Shown piece after piece: positions 1 to 13,172 of a stretch of DNA of 64,000 nucleotides; positions within the stretch are counted from its first letter, which is position 1; every line of letters begins with the position of its first letter. Position numbers and translations under genes: made by a program. This DNA comes from Antedon bifida. Taxonomy: Eukaryota > Echinodermata > Crinoidea > Comatulida > Antedonidae. The stretch spans positions 20,379,820 through 20,443,819 of the forward strand of contig OY727096.1 in NCBI GenBank assembly GCA_963402885.1. The letters run 5' to 3'. The notes under the pieces were generated by a model. It was not told where the DNA came from. It ran no database searches and saw only the letters and a program-made list of their open reading frames with translations.

Positions 1-237
1 AAAAAAATAATTTTTGAGGGTTGGAGATGGGGTTGAGGGCAGGATCATAATTGAGAAATCTCAAGCTAGTTCAGCAATCTCAAACTTGATCATTACACTC
101 AGTAATCATGTATAAAAGTTAATATTTCACTGCAGAGTATTTGTTTATGTTTTAAAACAGGATGTTACTTGATTGGATAGTAAACAAAGAACAAATACTG
201 TAGTTCACTAATCTCTAAATTTAGCATCGTTAAGCAC

Positions 238-366
238 TGTCTACACTATCAAACTACTTTGATAAAGTGTGATGTGCTCAAATATGGTAGTGATATGACA
301 TCATCATGTCCATATATGGGCACATCAAATTTTCTCACATAAAGTTTGATAGTGTAGATAGAGCTA
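238..366 (-). mobile_element. Foldback family A, copy 1
   Basis: Arms CTACACTATCAAACT and AGTTTGATAGTGTAG; middle GTGATATGACATCATCATG. Orientation is set by which end has the TTTATGTGAC arm; here it is at the right. Confidence 0.9.
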
Positions 367-534
367 TAGATTGTTAACTTACTAATTAACAAGTTACATA
401 TTGATGCTCTATTTGGTTACAAAGTTCATGCCAACAACAACGATGAGTCATCATTTCAGGATAATTTATTGAATATATTTGTTTTTATTGTAAGAAGATT
501 GGCAATTTGTGATATGTACAGTAGATGAATTAGA

Positions 535-610
535 GTTGTCGCTTGGTGGTTTATTAGATGTTTCACTGATCCATGTGGGTTCTGGGTTCAAATCCTGTCA
601 GATGTCGGTA
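535..610 (+). mobile_element. tRNA-like SINE fragment
   Basis: A-box-like TGGTGGTTTATTAGA and B-box GGTTCAAATCC at tRNA spacing; no paired acceptor stem. Confidence 0.5.
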
Positions 611-3163
611 TTTCTCACAATATGTTGAATTCCAAAAACCTTGTTTATTTTAATAGTTTGTTATTGTCTTCTGATACAGGTTTCACCTGCCAGTCCTTGG
701 CTGTGTGCCTGAAAATCTAAAGCCTGTTTTCCATTTAGCGAATATATTTGTTTGAATCAAACATTCCTGAGTTCTAATTCTCATGTCAGTAGATGAAATT
801 GTGCATAAGTCAACACTTTTGATTTGCGCGAATACATTTTCCTAGTGGAAAACCGCCTTAAATCTAAATGAAATATAGTACATGCACTACACAATATGAT
901 TACAAAAATTGTATAATGTGTTGAAAGAAAAAATGTACTGGATATTCTATTCACCTCAATTAACCTCATTCAAATATTAAAATTTCAATTGCATAAATGA
1001 TAGATGATGATAAGATCGTAGTGAAACCATACTTGAATCAGTTTTTATTAACAAAGCTACACTTTTGTAGTTGTGCAACCTGTGTGTAGCGTATACTTTT
1101 GTATGTGTGTGCACTGTGTTTGAGTGTATTTGTTGATGAAAACTGTTTAAATTGTTTTAACCATGAAGATGGGATCTCAAAAATCATGTCTAACTTTTAC
1201 AGTTATAAGCGGAGGTCTAAGAGCTTTTATCCATTCTCTCAATAATAATATTCCCTGTTAATTTTCTTTTTACATTTTTAAAAAAGGAGAGAGAAGACGT
1301 ACAAATTCCCCTAATTTGTATCTTGGAAATTATTACTGTAATTGGGCTTGCTCATGGAAGTTCACCAAATTATTGTACAGTACAGTGGATCCTCAGTATG
1401 AATAATCACATCTTCAATTATTGTTGTAATACCTGTATTTATTATATTAAAAACTGAATTACTGAATATTTAATGCTACAGTACAGTATATTTGAAGTTC
1501 GCTATGATCCATCCAGCCCTACGTAGCAATGAAAGTCAAACAATGGCGTTATTGTCTGCTAATTAACTGGTAGACAGAGCGTGAATGATATAGCGTGAAC
1601 TAACGATGCTTTTATTAAATCTAACATCTGATCAATATTAAACAGACTAGTATGAATTGCGATACACTAGCACGATGTTCGTTGATGATTGTGTGTTACT
1701 GCTATTAAATATGAAACGCTGAAGATAGAGTATTTAACTGTAGATTACAAGCAAATTCAATAATATTTAGAATCAAATTGTATTTATAAACCAAACTTGG
1801 GTTTGGGAATAATTATAACCCAATAATATTAATGCCCAATCTTTCGCATCTTCTTCAATCATCTTTATCATAAACCCTAATAAACTATTCATGGTTATTT
1901 TTATGGTGAGTGGTTCCACGATTTTAAAATCAAATGAGAACAGGGTGTGTAAAATGAAGTACTGTACTTAAAACTGTTCTTTTGATTGATTTTGTCACTG
2001 CGACTTTGTAACCATTGCTTACTGTATACTTTCAACTCTCTCTATTGATAGCCTGTCAGATTGAATCCATTTTTTAAATAGTAGGAGAGTATTTGGACAT
2101 TGTTGCAAAAATTCTGGTTTTGAACAGTAAAACATTATGAGAGAGTATTGTGTAGTTGAAGTATTACAGCATTATTATTAGAGTATTAGAACTTGATGGC
2201 GATACATTCCTGTAACTTTTTAATATGAAAATGTGTTTTTAATCAGTAAATGTTTATTGAACCACACTCAGCATTGTAAAGTAGCTTCATGTAAAGACAG
2301 TGGAACCGTAATTACGCCATAACATTGGCAAGCTCACTCTCTAGTCTTCTAGAATACGGACTATATACCGTAGATCCAGTGTACACTTTAAAGAACCTAG
2401 TACATCTTTTGAGAGAGTAGGGGGATGCACAGTCACTGTCACAGCCACTAATCATAATTAACTGGGCCCTCTGTGAGACCAGTCTTTGACTGAAGAGTAT
2501 ACTAGTATATAAATTAATTTAAAAATATATTATAAATAAAAAAATCTAGTCTTAATATATGTGCGCCATTTTTTTAAATGTTTCCAATAGCTTCATAAAG
2601 GAAACACAGACAAAGAGGTGAACAAATTCATATCTCATTATTTATCATTCGTGCTTTTATAAGGGTAGACAGTGCAAATAGAAAACTGTATAATGTAATG
2701 GTTTGTGTACATTAGGAAGTCATAAAGCAATTGTGATTACAAACATATTATTTTTATATTTTGTTTATTCATTTGGTTTGCTTTAAATGCTATGGTGCTT
2801 GTGATTTAAGTATTGGATGTTTGTTATTATTTTTATTACTTACATTGGTGTATACAGGAATAGAATGCTTATCATATGTGGAAGGCATAACTGTAATGCA
2901 TTTTAGGTCCAATATTTTATGTCCAACTGCTGTACGATACATTTTATAGAGTTACCTGTAAACTGTAAACATTATACTGTATGAGGACCATAGACATACT
3001 AATAAATAAACATACATAATATTGGAAGCAGTGCAAGGCAAATTGTTCACCGAATTTGTTAAAAAATAGTATTAGTAATATTAATAATTTAAAAAAATAA
3101 CCTGAAATATAATGAAGAATCACATAGTTAATGGCAATCATATATTCTCGCATTGATATGTTT

Positions 3164-3328
3164 AAAGCCTTGTCTACACTATCAAACTTTATGTGTCAAA
3201 AAAATGTGATGTGCCCATATATGGACATGATGATGTCATATCACTACCATATTTAAGCATAGCACTACCATATATGGGCACATCAAATTTTTTTGACACA
3301 TAAAGTTTGATAGTGTAGACAAGGCTTA
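3164..3328. mobile_element. Foldback family A, copy 2 (symmetric)
   Basis: Both arms are of the TTTATGTG type and the ends are AAGCCTTGTCTAC and GTAGACAAGGCTT, so it is nearly a full palindrome. Confidence 0.92.
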
Positions 3329-3842
3329 ACACGCTGCGATATGGTGCATGAGTGAGTTGGGGATAGTCACATTTGATAGTGATACAGTAGGCCTCTCCAT
3401 GCCTTTTTAGCTTGTGTTGGACATCTACTTATAGTTTTCTATGACATACATCGTACTAAAAGGTGAAAGTTTAAATTCTCTACTCTTAAGTGTTTAGCTT
3501 AAGCTAAGCAATATACGAACATAGATCACTGCTGTGTCAGACAATGTGACTACATTAAGTATAATAATAATAATAATATAAATGTTTATTTTGTTGGCTT
3601 TTGCTGGTTGGCAGTATTTTAATCATTTCTATCTAAACACTCAATTCAGATTAATTTATTGGTAAAGTTGACAGACAGTCTTACCTGCTGTTAAGAATCT
3701 ATCTGATTGAATCTTAATGAAATTGATATGACATTATGTAGATCTTTAATTTCATCTCATTTCTATTGGATTAAGGAGCCTGACGATGTATGTGTACGAT
3801 AATTAATACCATGATGATAATGCTATTAAATGTTCTTATTAA

Positions 3843-3983
3843 ACTCTTTCTACACTATCAAACTTTATGTGAAAAAAAAATGTGACGTGCCAAAATATGG
3901 TAGTGATATGACATCATCATGTCCATATATGGGCATATCACATTTGTTTGTCACATAAAGTTTGATAGTGTAGACAGAGCTTT
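3843..3983. mobile_element. Foldback family A, copy 3 (symmetric)
   Basis: Both arms carry TTTATGTGA; the right end is intact (GTAGACAGAGCTTT), the left end diverged (CTCTTTCTAC). Confidence 0.9.
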
Positions 3984-4214
3984 AGCAAATGTATCAGTTC
4001 ATTAACATGTTTGTGAAAAAAAAATGCATTACATTATAAAATTAAAAGCTGAATAACATGATTGTTAGAGAGCACTTGTAACATTTACAGTACAGTATGT
4101 TCAAATATATTAACAGGTTCTCGATTATGGGGATGAAATATTATTTTTTAGTAGTCTTTGGCATCATTGGTCTTTTTTTATTCAATTTTTATGCTTCAAT
4201 TTAAGGTTTTTTTA

Positions 4215-4380
4215 GCAGGCCTTGTTGCTTGAGATTCACATGCTCAATATGTTTGTAAAATGCCATTGATAAGGTGTGCCTTTTTATCATCTACACATCA
4301 AGATACAAACAGCACACCAACTGAATTTGTTGTGAAGTGCAATTTTGTAGCACACCTGCAATTTGAAGACAAGACCTGTT
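4215..4380 (-). mobile_element. Family J element, copy 1
   Basis: GCAGGCCTTGTTG ... AAGACAAGACCTGT; the inner TTTTGTAGCACACC is the reverse complement of the matching part of copy 2. Confidence 0.75.
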
Positions 4381-4613
4381 ATAGTAGCTAATGTTTTGCT
4401 ACATTTTTGTATTTAATGTGTAGGGTTATTGGAGAAATCTCTGCTTTCAATCTTTAGTATTAACATTTGTTTTTCGTTGCATTTGACTGTGATTTAATGT
4501 ATCCTCCATACAGCATTGTTTTTTTCAACATACATGTAGTAGTAAATGATTAAAATCTATGCTCATAGCGAGTACAGAACACTATGTAGTTTATAGCTGC
4601 ATTCAAATGCAAG

Positions 4614-4765
4614 TCAAATGGCCGAGCGATTAAGGTGCTGTTCACCATACCAACAATATTGGTATGGGTTCGTGTGCACTTTAAATAATCCAATTCTTAA
4701 TTCGAGTAGGGGGTAACCCCAGTGAACTGGTTCGTGAAATAGCCCCTGGATTTCCACCTGACTAC
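4614..4765 (+). mobile_element. tRNA(Leu/Ser)-like SINE fragment
   Basis: TGGCCGAGCGATTAAGG is a typical class II tRNA D-arm; GGTATGGGTTCGTG follows as a damaged B box. It ends about 90 nt before a TEX2 exon. Confidence 0.6.
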
Positions 4766-4853
4766 TTTGCTATTTGTACAGTAATCCTTGGCCACTGCCT
4801 AAATACATTTAAAAAAATAATTAATAAGTTGTGTAACATTTTGTCTTTGTTAG

Positions 4854-7800
4854 GGATGGATGAATGAGCTACCCTATGAATATGATGCTGACACCTACCA
4901 TATACAACAGACACACTCTGTTTTTCTACGTTTAGACGGTACAGTTCTACGTTTGCTTCAGCCAAAGGTCAACATTCCAAAACGAGCCATGTGGGATGAA
5001 GCTCTTCCAAAAGCTGTATTTGAACATCAACGGCATTATGATCTACGTGGAAGCAGCGTATTTTTACTCCCGGATGGACTAGTATCTAAACGGACATGGA
5101 GCAAGAAATACCCGATATGTATCAAATTCGAGAAAAAAGATTCTGATTTAAATACAGATGTTAAACCAGCTGAGGATAAAGAGGATAAAGTTGACAGTGA
5201 TTCAACGAAAGATCTACAAGGTTACGAGTTTATCAAAAAGGATGAGGTTAACACTAATGTAATTTATCTATTCGCGAGAACTGGCCGTGAGAAGGAAGAG
5301 TGGTTTTGGAAGTTTGAGACGGCCTCAAAATATAAAAAAATTCGAGGCAAAAAGCCGATACAGACACTAAACCGGCAGATTTATTTGCGTGGGAGTGAAT
5401 ACATAAAAGAGGACGGTACTAAACATCTTTCACGATTAGAACCTGAAGATTTAGCAAGTCAGAAAGGCGCCATGGATTTTTACCGGTACATTTCTAAAAT
5501 TTTACCAAAAGAGAAGGAAAGCACACCTCAATCGGTTAATGTGACATCCGGCGGCGTTACGTATGGTTCATCTTCACGCATGAATGCCTCAGCGAGTAAA
5601 GTCAGTCCTGATAGTGGTTTAACCGAGTCGCCAGTGTCGTGGGTCAATGCACTTTTAGGCCGTTTCTTCTGGGATTTTCTTCGCGAAGAATATTCCAAAG
5701 ACTGGGTGAAGAATAAACTGCAGAAAAAGCTTAGTAAAATCAGGGTAATTATTATTTTTTACTTTATTAAAAATGTATGATATATTTGTGCCTCACTTAC
5801 TCAGATAAACCGACAATAACTCTTGCTAGAGATGATGAAATTTTCTTGAACACCACCTCAACATAATGGACTAATCAAAATATTGTAATATAAATTTTGT
5901 TTATCTTATCTTTTCCAGGTTCCAAGTTTCATAGATGAACTGACCATTACAGATATTGACCTTGGGTTGAACAGCCCGCTTTTACGTCGAATGTCGCGCC
6001 CCCATATCGACGAAAAAGGGATTTGGGTGGACTTGGATATTGCATATAGTGGTTCGTGTTGTATGACACTTGAAACTAAAGTCAATCTTTGGCGACTGAA
6101 GAAAGGAGCGTCATTAGAACGAGAATTAGAAGAGATTTCGCCCGGTATGCGTAAGATGAGCCAGAAAAGAGAGCGGTGAGTGTTTTAATTACTGTGCTGT
6201 TCAATCTCTCATCACAGAGGATCTTGGGGCAAAATGTGGATGGGGTTGTAAATGTATCAACATTTTGTATTGGAATTACTAATGTTTTCAATACGATTGG
6301 CACATGTTCAAGGCTCTCCTCGACCATACTGTCCATAGTTCTGATGGTAGAACAAGAAGTCTTTGGGAGGGAAGGCTGTGGGAGGGTGTTACTACGGTGT
6401 TACTGGTTCATCTCAGTCCACTTGTTGTGGACAGGCGTGCCATTTGGTGGTAGCTATACGACATAAAGGGACCCTAAAGCTCTATCTACACTATCCAACT
6501 AGTTTGACAAAAAGTGTGATGTGCCGAAATATGGTTGTGATATTATATCATCATGTCCATATATGAGAACATCACTTTTGTTGTCACATAAAATTTGATA
6601 AGTGTAGACAGATCTTTAGAAGATGAAATTGTTTTATATGATATCTGTGTTACTGTAGTGTATAAGTACATTATAAATATACGCATCTGTAACTTGAAGA
6701 TCCTTCATTTATCCCGAGTTTATCATGGAGTTATCGTATCATGATTTCAAACGTAAATGCAATTGTAAACATAATAAAATTTAATAGTGGCTGATTATTA
6801 TCTGATGTTGTAGTTTAATACAAGTCACGATTCTACAGGATGACAGGAAACGGTTGTTTATTATGTGCAAAGCTTAAGTCACATGACCTATAGGATCCTG
6901 TATTATGAGAACTTAATTACGTTTATGATCTACATACATTTTACTTTCATTTGTGTCTTTCCTCAATCAGTTTTGATTTTCATTTGTCTTTATTTGTGTT
7001 CTCTCTAACAAATTCTGTAGAACTTCTGACAAGAAAAAAGTTAATAAGGATGATAATGACAGGTAGAACTGAAACAAATCATTGAAACATTTCACAGTGG
7101 CAAAAAAACAACAACAAACCAAAATATTACTATGTGCAATACAATCATGTGTTTTCTGTATTGCAGGTTTTCGATTATTCCATTTTGTAATGGGGTACAA
7201 GTAAACCAAATATCCCTTTAATTCAAATCATATCAAATCATTTCATGTTAAACAAAATGTACTGAAGCAGTAACACGTTTTATCCACATCATCAACGCCA
7301 GTCCCCTCCCCTTCCCTATAATATAATCTTAAATTATTTTTATTATTTATAGTAATAATATAATCAAATAATTTTTTATCATAATATAATGTACATAGTA
7401 TTATTGTTATTATTTGTACATATTCGTTGTATACCTCTTCCCTCCACCCTCTGAACCTTTTTTTAATTTTTAGGTAAGCCACTGCTTCTGCCATCCATTC
7501 ATATGTTTCCTCTAGCAGAGTATTGTATACAGTACTTTGAAAGTGAAACCATTGAGTAAAACCATCATGCCATTATCCTATTTTATTAAAGCACAATAAT
7601 TACCTTTACCATTTTCCAACAAACATATTAATATCAATTTGTTCTTTAAATAAACTTGTTATTTGATACCATTTTTATTTAAATTCTTCAGAAATGTGGA
7701 CAAGGATGATAATACCCAATATAATTTTGATGATGACAGGTATAAAAATATAAATTCATGAAATCATTCATAGGAGCGCCAACAACTACTACAGTTTCAT

Positions 7801-10800
7801 TTATTTCTCATCAATTTACACTTTACAGTGGCCATTAGTCATTCCTCCATACAGTACTTTTTCTTATACACAGTGATTTTCATTCATAAATATATTCTTT
7901 GATCTTTTTGAATGTTTCAACATGGATTATTTTTACATTCAAATATAAATTATGAAATATCAAAAAATGTGTTACGCATAATCTGGCTATTTTAATACAT
8001 ATTTCTAATTTTTACTATGATTATAAACATCTGTAGAATATGTTAATTTTTACAAACCATAAATCATAAATTGTCTTTTAGAATATTAAACATTTTTACT
8101 TTACCATTTAGGATTCATATTTTTTCCATATATTTTTCAATTAAAAACATTCTGCTGTTAAAGAAAGTTTTTGCATTCCATAAATAGCGTTAAATCGCAA
8201 TATATTTCATTATTGATCATATAAATTGTTTGGATTTCAATTAAAAGAAAGTTGTTGCATTCCATAATAGCGTTAAATCGCAATACATTTCATTATGGAT
8301 CATACAATTTTCAGTGGATATCAATTAAAAACATTCTTCTGTTGTTGTTGCATTCCATAAATAGCATTAGGTCGCAATATATTTCATTATGGATCATATA
8401 CATTTTTTGGATTTCAATTAAAAGAAAGTTGTTGCATTCCATAATAGCGTTAGGTCGCAATACATTTCATTATTTTATTCATGGTCAAACATAGTAAAAT
8501 ACAGTACATGGTTTGAAATTATTTTAGTTAAAAATCAGTTAAGTTAAAAAGTAAAAAATTCACATAAAATACAAAAATGAGATTAAAATTTAACGTGATT
8601 AAAATTTGGTAAAAATACAGATAAAATACATCGTTCTTCAAAATATAAGCAAGATTGGTGTGTGTAAAGCTCTGTCTACACTATCAAACTTTATGTGACA
8701 AAAAATGTGATGTGTCAAATATGAACACGATGATTTCATGGGCACATCACACTTTTTTGTCAAACTAGTTTGATAGTGTAGACAGAGCTTAAAGCCCCCT
8801 TCCCTACGTTTTTTAGATCTAATTTAAGATCACAAACTATATTTAATGTAAAAATAACACTATATGGTCCTATTGCGATAACTTTTTTCTTCTTTAAACG
8901 GTTAAAAATGTGAAAAATAAGTCGATTCTAATAATTATAGCGGCCCGCTATAAATCCCAAAATGCATTGCGCGCGGATTGATATTTTTGTTTTTCGCCTG
9001 TAATTCGCCAACTTTTCGATCGATCGTGAGGCCAAAACAAATGGAAGACTCCTAACTTTTCAGCGAAAATACCGGGTTTTCCCCAATTTGTATCAACGGA
9101 GTCTGGCAAAAATAGAAAGACAATTAATGCAGCAACTATACAACGTCAGGCTAGGTATATAGCTAGCGTACGATGTTCGTACGTTACCGATGTTTACCAG
9201 CTAGGCCTACAAAACTAAGCCTAACTAGGCTAGGCCTAAGACCGTCCACGAGAGGTTGATCGCCGCGAGCTACTTGGGTAGTGCATTTTTTCTCACTTTT
9301 TATCATAATTTACCATAAAACGTACATTTAAGACAAGGAATGACATGGTTTAATGTTTTTAAAGTGATATATATGTATTATTTTCCAAAAAACGTCCAAA
9401 ATTGCAGGGAAGGGGTCTTTAATAAGGTATAGCATAAAATGATCAACATTTCCATGTTCCATATAATTGCCTCATTATGTAAAGTATATCAATATTTCTT
9501 GTATTCCATCATTTGATTTCCATCATGTGATAAGTTATTATATTTAATTTGTTTTGAATTTGTGTATTTTGTAGTACCTGCTCTTCTTTATATTATTAAC
9601 TTTCTGAATTACATATAATAAGAGATATATCTATGGTGGTCTCAATTACAAACAACTAGTGCTAAGTATGATGTTGACAATCATCAGTAGTCATTGACTT
9701 ATATTACATGCTTACTTTTGTGATAAGACCTCTAATGCTTTTCTAGCTTTAAATCATGAAGAAATACATCCTTCAGGCTTAAGCATTTCAGGCTTTTTAC
9801 CATCACATGACACTGATGCTAAAATTAAATTTCCATAGCCTGCATTTTGTTCCATTTCATGTCATTGCTTCACCATATGCTACATGTTTTGGACATTATG
9901 TTTTGTTCTGGCAAATAAAATAAATCTGTTCTAATAATTACAATGATTCATGCAGAAAATCTGCCAAATAAAATTTTGGATCGTTCATGTTGCTAATTAA
10001 TTATCTGTTCTGTTGGTTAATACTTCTGTTTTTTGATATGTGGACCTTATTGTACCTTTCTTTATTTGATTATACCATTCTTAGTTTACGGATTGTAACT
10101 TGAACAAATGCCAATAATGTTTAAGGATATATATATTTTTATGTGTTTGATGCTAAGTAACTGAAGACTCAGATATGTTGTTTATCATACATCTATTTAT
10201 AGATATGATATAGAGTTGGGTTTTTTAGTTAACATGCTTGCTAAAGATGGAGATCTAAATGAATAATTTCAGAAACACAAACACATAATTGACACAAATT
10301 ACTTTGGGGACCACAAAGAGTTTTTTTTGGGGAGAAAGGGAGAGGAAGAAAAAACCTGTTATTTTGTTTATTTCAACAACTATATTTAACAAGCGTGGTC
10401 TATCCAAATTGAGCCTATTTCTAAACCTTGGTTACTTTAATATTTCATTAGGCAAAACACAGCAGCATTGAACAGTGATGAGGAGGACAGTGCAGAATCT
10501 TCAGATGATGATGAAGATGAGAATCAATCAATGGCCGATGGTGGCAGCAGCAGTCAGGAGGCGGACGGGTATAAAACAAACAAAAATATTTTTAACCTTA
10601 AAGGCCAATTTTCACAGACGAGCGGTAATGGTGATAACAATATAGAATCTATGTTATTCCTTATTACCATTTACACACAACGCCGACGGGCGGTTTCCGC
10701 TCAAGATAGATACATATTTTATGTGGGACAAGCTACACAGTTTTCTGCTTACCATTCCCACTCGTCTGTGTAAATTGGCCTTAAGTTAACAAAACATATA

Positions 10801-11838
10801 ATGAACATCAACATACTGTATATGCCACACTTGGAAAGAACCTGGTATGGCATACCCATCGGTGGTTGATGGTAATACCTTGTTTGTTTTTGTAAAAAGT
10901 TTTGTTTAAAACCCTCAACGGGTTGACCACACGCTTTTATAAATCTACCGATATGTTGTTTTTCCAAGAACTGGTAATGACATCCCATTCATTCTTCAGT
11001 CTACACTATCAAATTTGTGTGACAAAATATGTAATGTGCCCATATATGGATATGATGATGTCATATCAGTACCATATTTGGGAATATCACTACCATGTTT
11101 GAGCACATCACACTTTTTTGTCAAACTAGTTTTATAGTGTAGACAGAGCTTTAGGCTAAGGTTGTTTTTCACATTTGGCTTTTCAAGCATTGGCACATAC
11201 TAAACATACCGGTACATTATTTTACATGTATTTTCCTCTTTTATCTTTCATAGTGGAATAAAAAATTCAAGTAAAATATTAAGATTCGTGAACAAGATTG
11301 CCAGCTCTAAGTATTTTCAGAATGCTACACAGTACAAGTACGTAAAAAAAGCATTTGATGAAGTCTCCAGCACTCCTATCTTGCTCCGAGTTGAGGTGAA
11401 GAATTTACACGGAAAGTTAGCTCTTAACATACCGCCACCACCAACGAACAGACTATGGTAAGTTGATGAAAGATGATGGTGCTGAAAAAGATGATGGCGT
11501 CTGAGCAAACAATTGCATCTATTGCACTTTTAAGTGCAACGACATAGGCACAATGCAAGTGAGTTGACCAATCAGAAGCGACAGTTAAGATGATCCCTGC
11601 ATTATGATTGGTCAAATTACTCGTAGTGTTCTTACTTTCTCTCCAAGTGGGAACTAAGTTAAAAGCAAATTTATATTTGAAGAGTGAGTAGATAGGACAT
11701 TTTTCTGTTTTGGTGAGTTCTCAAACTGTGCTCAAAAGTTCTATGTACAATATGAGTAGTCACTGTCTGCAGTAGTGATCCCATTCAATAGTTTTTAGGT
11801 ACATGGGCCTAGATTAAACAAAGAAAGAAATTATTACA

Positions 11839-11875
<37 letters not shown>

Positions 11876-12219
11876 TGTAGTATATTACAAAATCTGTTAT
11901 TTTTACAGGTATGGATTTCGGGGAAAACCCAAACTATGGTTGTCTGCCAAACCAAAATTGGGAGAACGTCAAGTTACCATAACACACATTACAGAGTTTA
12001 TCGAGAAAAAGTTAGAGTTAGAATTTCAGGTCAGTAAAAGTAACATGGCATTTTTTTTATAATAATATTTATTTGGTCACCAATTCCATAATTTACTTAA
12101 AACCATTTTAATTCCACAATCAATACTCTTTATAATTTCAGAAAATATTTGTGCTTCCGAACATGGATGATCTTGTCATTCCCATCATGCAAGGCGAGAT
12201 AGAATCCAACCGGTTTTGA
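4854..12219 (+). CDS. TEX2: TEX2, SMP-domain ER lipid-transfer protein (3' part of gene)
   Basis: Exons: 4854-5744, 5919-6175, 7021-7062, 7692-7739, 10452-10568, 11254-11457, 11909-12029, 12142-12219 (stop TGA). They sum to 1,758 nt in one frame, 585 residues. The start of the gene lies outside the window. The first exon carries a PH-like region (YDLRGSSVFLLPDG ... YLFARTGREKEEWFWKF), and the SMP domain begins at WVNALLGRFFWDFL and runs to the C-terminus (NIPPPPTNRLWYGF, KPKLGERQVT, FVLPNMDDL). Acidic mini-exons fall in the loop that interrupts the SMP domain. TEX2 is the animal relative of yeast Nvj2. Known family members sit in the ER membrane and move lipid at contact sites through the SMP tube. 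The ortholog call rests on extended similarity through both domains. The gene ends 3.4 kb from the convergent RNPS1 stop codon. Confidence 0.93.
6476..6617 (-). mobile_element. Foldback family A, copy 4
   Basis: Starts AAAGCTCTATCTACACTATC, ends GTGTAGACAGATCTTT, in TEX2 intron after exon 6175. Several arm substitutions. Confidence 0.9.
7021..7062 (+). other. TEX2: TEX2 acidic mini-exon 1
   Basis: A 42-nt exon between acceptor TGTAG and donor GTAGAA. Read in the frame set by the preceding exon it gives RTSDKKKVNKDDND. It keeps phase 2 on both sides, so it could be included or skipped without a frameshift. Confidence 0.6.
7692..7739 (+). other. TEX2: TEX2 acidic mini-exon 2
   Basis: A 48-nt exon between acceptor TTCAG and donor GTATAA. 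It gives NVDKDDNTQYNFDDD in frame, resembles mini-exon 1 (shared GA-CAAG and GATGATAAT words and the same GACAG end), and has the same phase. Confidence 0.6.
8165..8475. repeat. Degenerate tandem repeat, four units of about 80-95 bp
   Basis: Units begin at the GTTGCATTCCATAA-like word near 8170, 8251, 8346 and 8430, each followed by TAGCGTTA.ATCGCAATA and TTTCATTATGGATCAT. TEX2 intron. Confidence 0.88.
8666..8790 (+). mobile_element. Foldback family A, copy 5
   Basis: Short form lacking part of the middle; intact ends AAAGCTCTGTCTAC and GTAGACAGAGCTT. Directly abuts the larger element at 8786-9424. Confidence 0.92.
8786..9424. mobile_element. Inverted-repeat element M, about 640 bp
   Basis: TTAAAGCCCCCTTCCCTACG ... 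GCAGGGAAGGGGTCTTTAA, with ACGTTTTTT/AAAAAACGT just inside. The interior is non-coding and more G+C-rich, with CTAGGCCTA words. TEX2 intron. Confidence 0.75.
10598..10783 (+). mobile_element. Family B inverted-repeat element, copy 1
   Basis: TTAAAGGCCAATTTTCACAG at the left and CTGTGTAAATTGGCCTTAA at the right, about 186 bp, in a TEX2 intron 30 nt after the donor. Confidence 0.88.
10996..11153 (+). mobile_element. Foldback family A, copy 6
   Basis: Left end truncated to CAGTCTACACTATC; right end complete. In the TEX2 intron between exons 10568 and 11254. Confidence 0.9.
11842..11871. repeat. (GT)n microsatellite
   Basis: About 15 GT units, 38 nt before a TEX2 exon acceptor. Confidence 0.95.
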
Positions 12220-12969
12220 TTGGTTAGTAAATTTAGTATTTCTGATGGGCTGCTGCAGTCATGTGATGACATTCCAGAAAGAGCAGACAATAATCTGTGT
12301 GGATCAAATTTTAATCCTTGATGTTAGCTTTTGCAAGAGAATTTTGGTTTTATAAGATAATTTTTTGACCAAAGTAATCAATTTATTGTGTGATGTACCT
12401 TTTTTTTTGACATAATCGAATATCCAATCCATAAAAGCACCCAGAAGTAGGGTGTCATTTTAATCGTTCATTTATATATTAATATTTATTTCAGTTTGTA
12501 TCACTGGGTGTTTAACATTGAGTATAGTATGCCGAGTTAGGTCATATGTATCTGTAAGGGCAGTGGTATATATTTTACAGGTTAAATTTACATGATACAT
12601 TTCATGGATTACATGGAATATTATTTATAACATTATCTATAAATTGGTAATAACTGGTTAAATTTCAACTAATTCCAATAACCAAGTAACTGGTTATTTT
12701 TATAATGAAGTATATATGTATACTGTATATCTTTATTTGAGACTAAGACTAGCTCCTTTTCTCCACCCATCTGTGTGACACGGCATCGAAAATAAAACCA
12801 TAGATTACCGCGTAAGGTTGTGTGTTCGCATAGCTGCTGTATGTATTGGCCAGAAAAAAGCTTTCGCGTAACCAGTTTACATCGTATGCAGCATTCAAAT
12901 TGTACATCACTCGCTGACCAAATTAGTATACTTATTGCGCAAATACACAGAGAATAAATAGCACATCTT

Positions 12970-13172
12970 ACAGGCCTTGTCTTTTGACAATTATTGGTGT
13001 GCTACAAATTGCACTCCTCAATACATTCAGGAATGCTGTAGGTGTGCTGTTTGTATTTTGGTGTGTAGAAGTTTACCAAATTTAAGCGTGTTGTAAATCG
13101 CACTCCTCAAGGGCAGTTTAAGAGTGTGTAAGGCGAGTGGTCGCACTCGCTCGCCTTAAAAGACAAGGCCTG
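12970..13172 (+). mobile_element. Family J element, copy 2
   Basis: CAGGCCTTGTCTTTT ... AAAAGACAAGGCCTG, 15-bp perfect ends, inner GGTGTGCTACAAATTGCAC; lies in the TEX2 3' flank. Confidence 0.85.

Larger units (their letters stand above)
1..4853 (+). other. TEX2 upstream intron (inferred), repeat-rich
   Basis: No coding exon is recognised here. The first recognised TEX2 exon starts with an acceptor at 4851-4853 and lacks the N-terminal part of the protein, so this stretch is most simply an intron of TEX2. It holds three copies of foldback family A, one inverted-repeat element at 4215-4380, and two tRNA-like SINE fragments, annotated separately. The remaining sequence is A+T-rich with short ORFs that show no recognisable similarity. 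Confidence 0.55.

Noticed and set aside
2761-3153. Hydrophobic ORFs on both strands
   Set aside because: A+T-rich intron sequence; hydrophobic composition follows from base bias.
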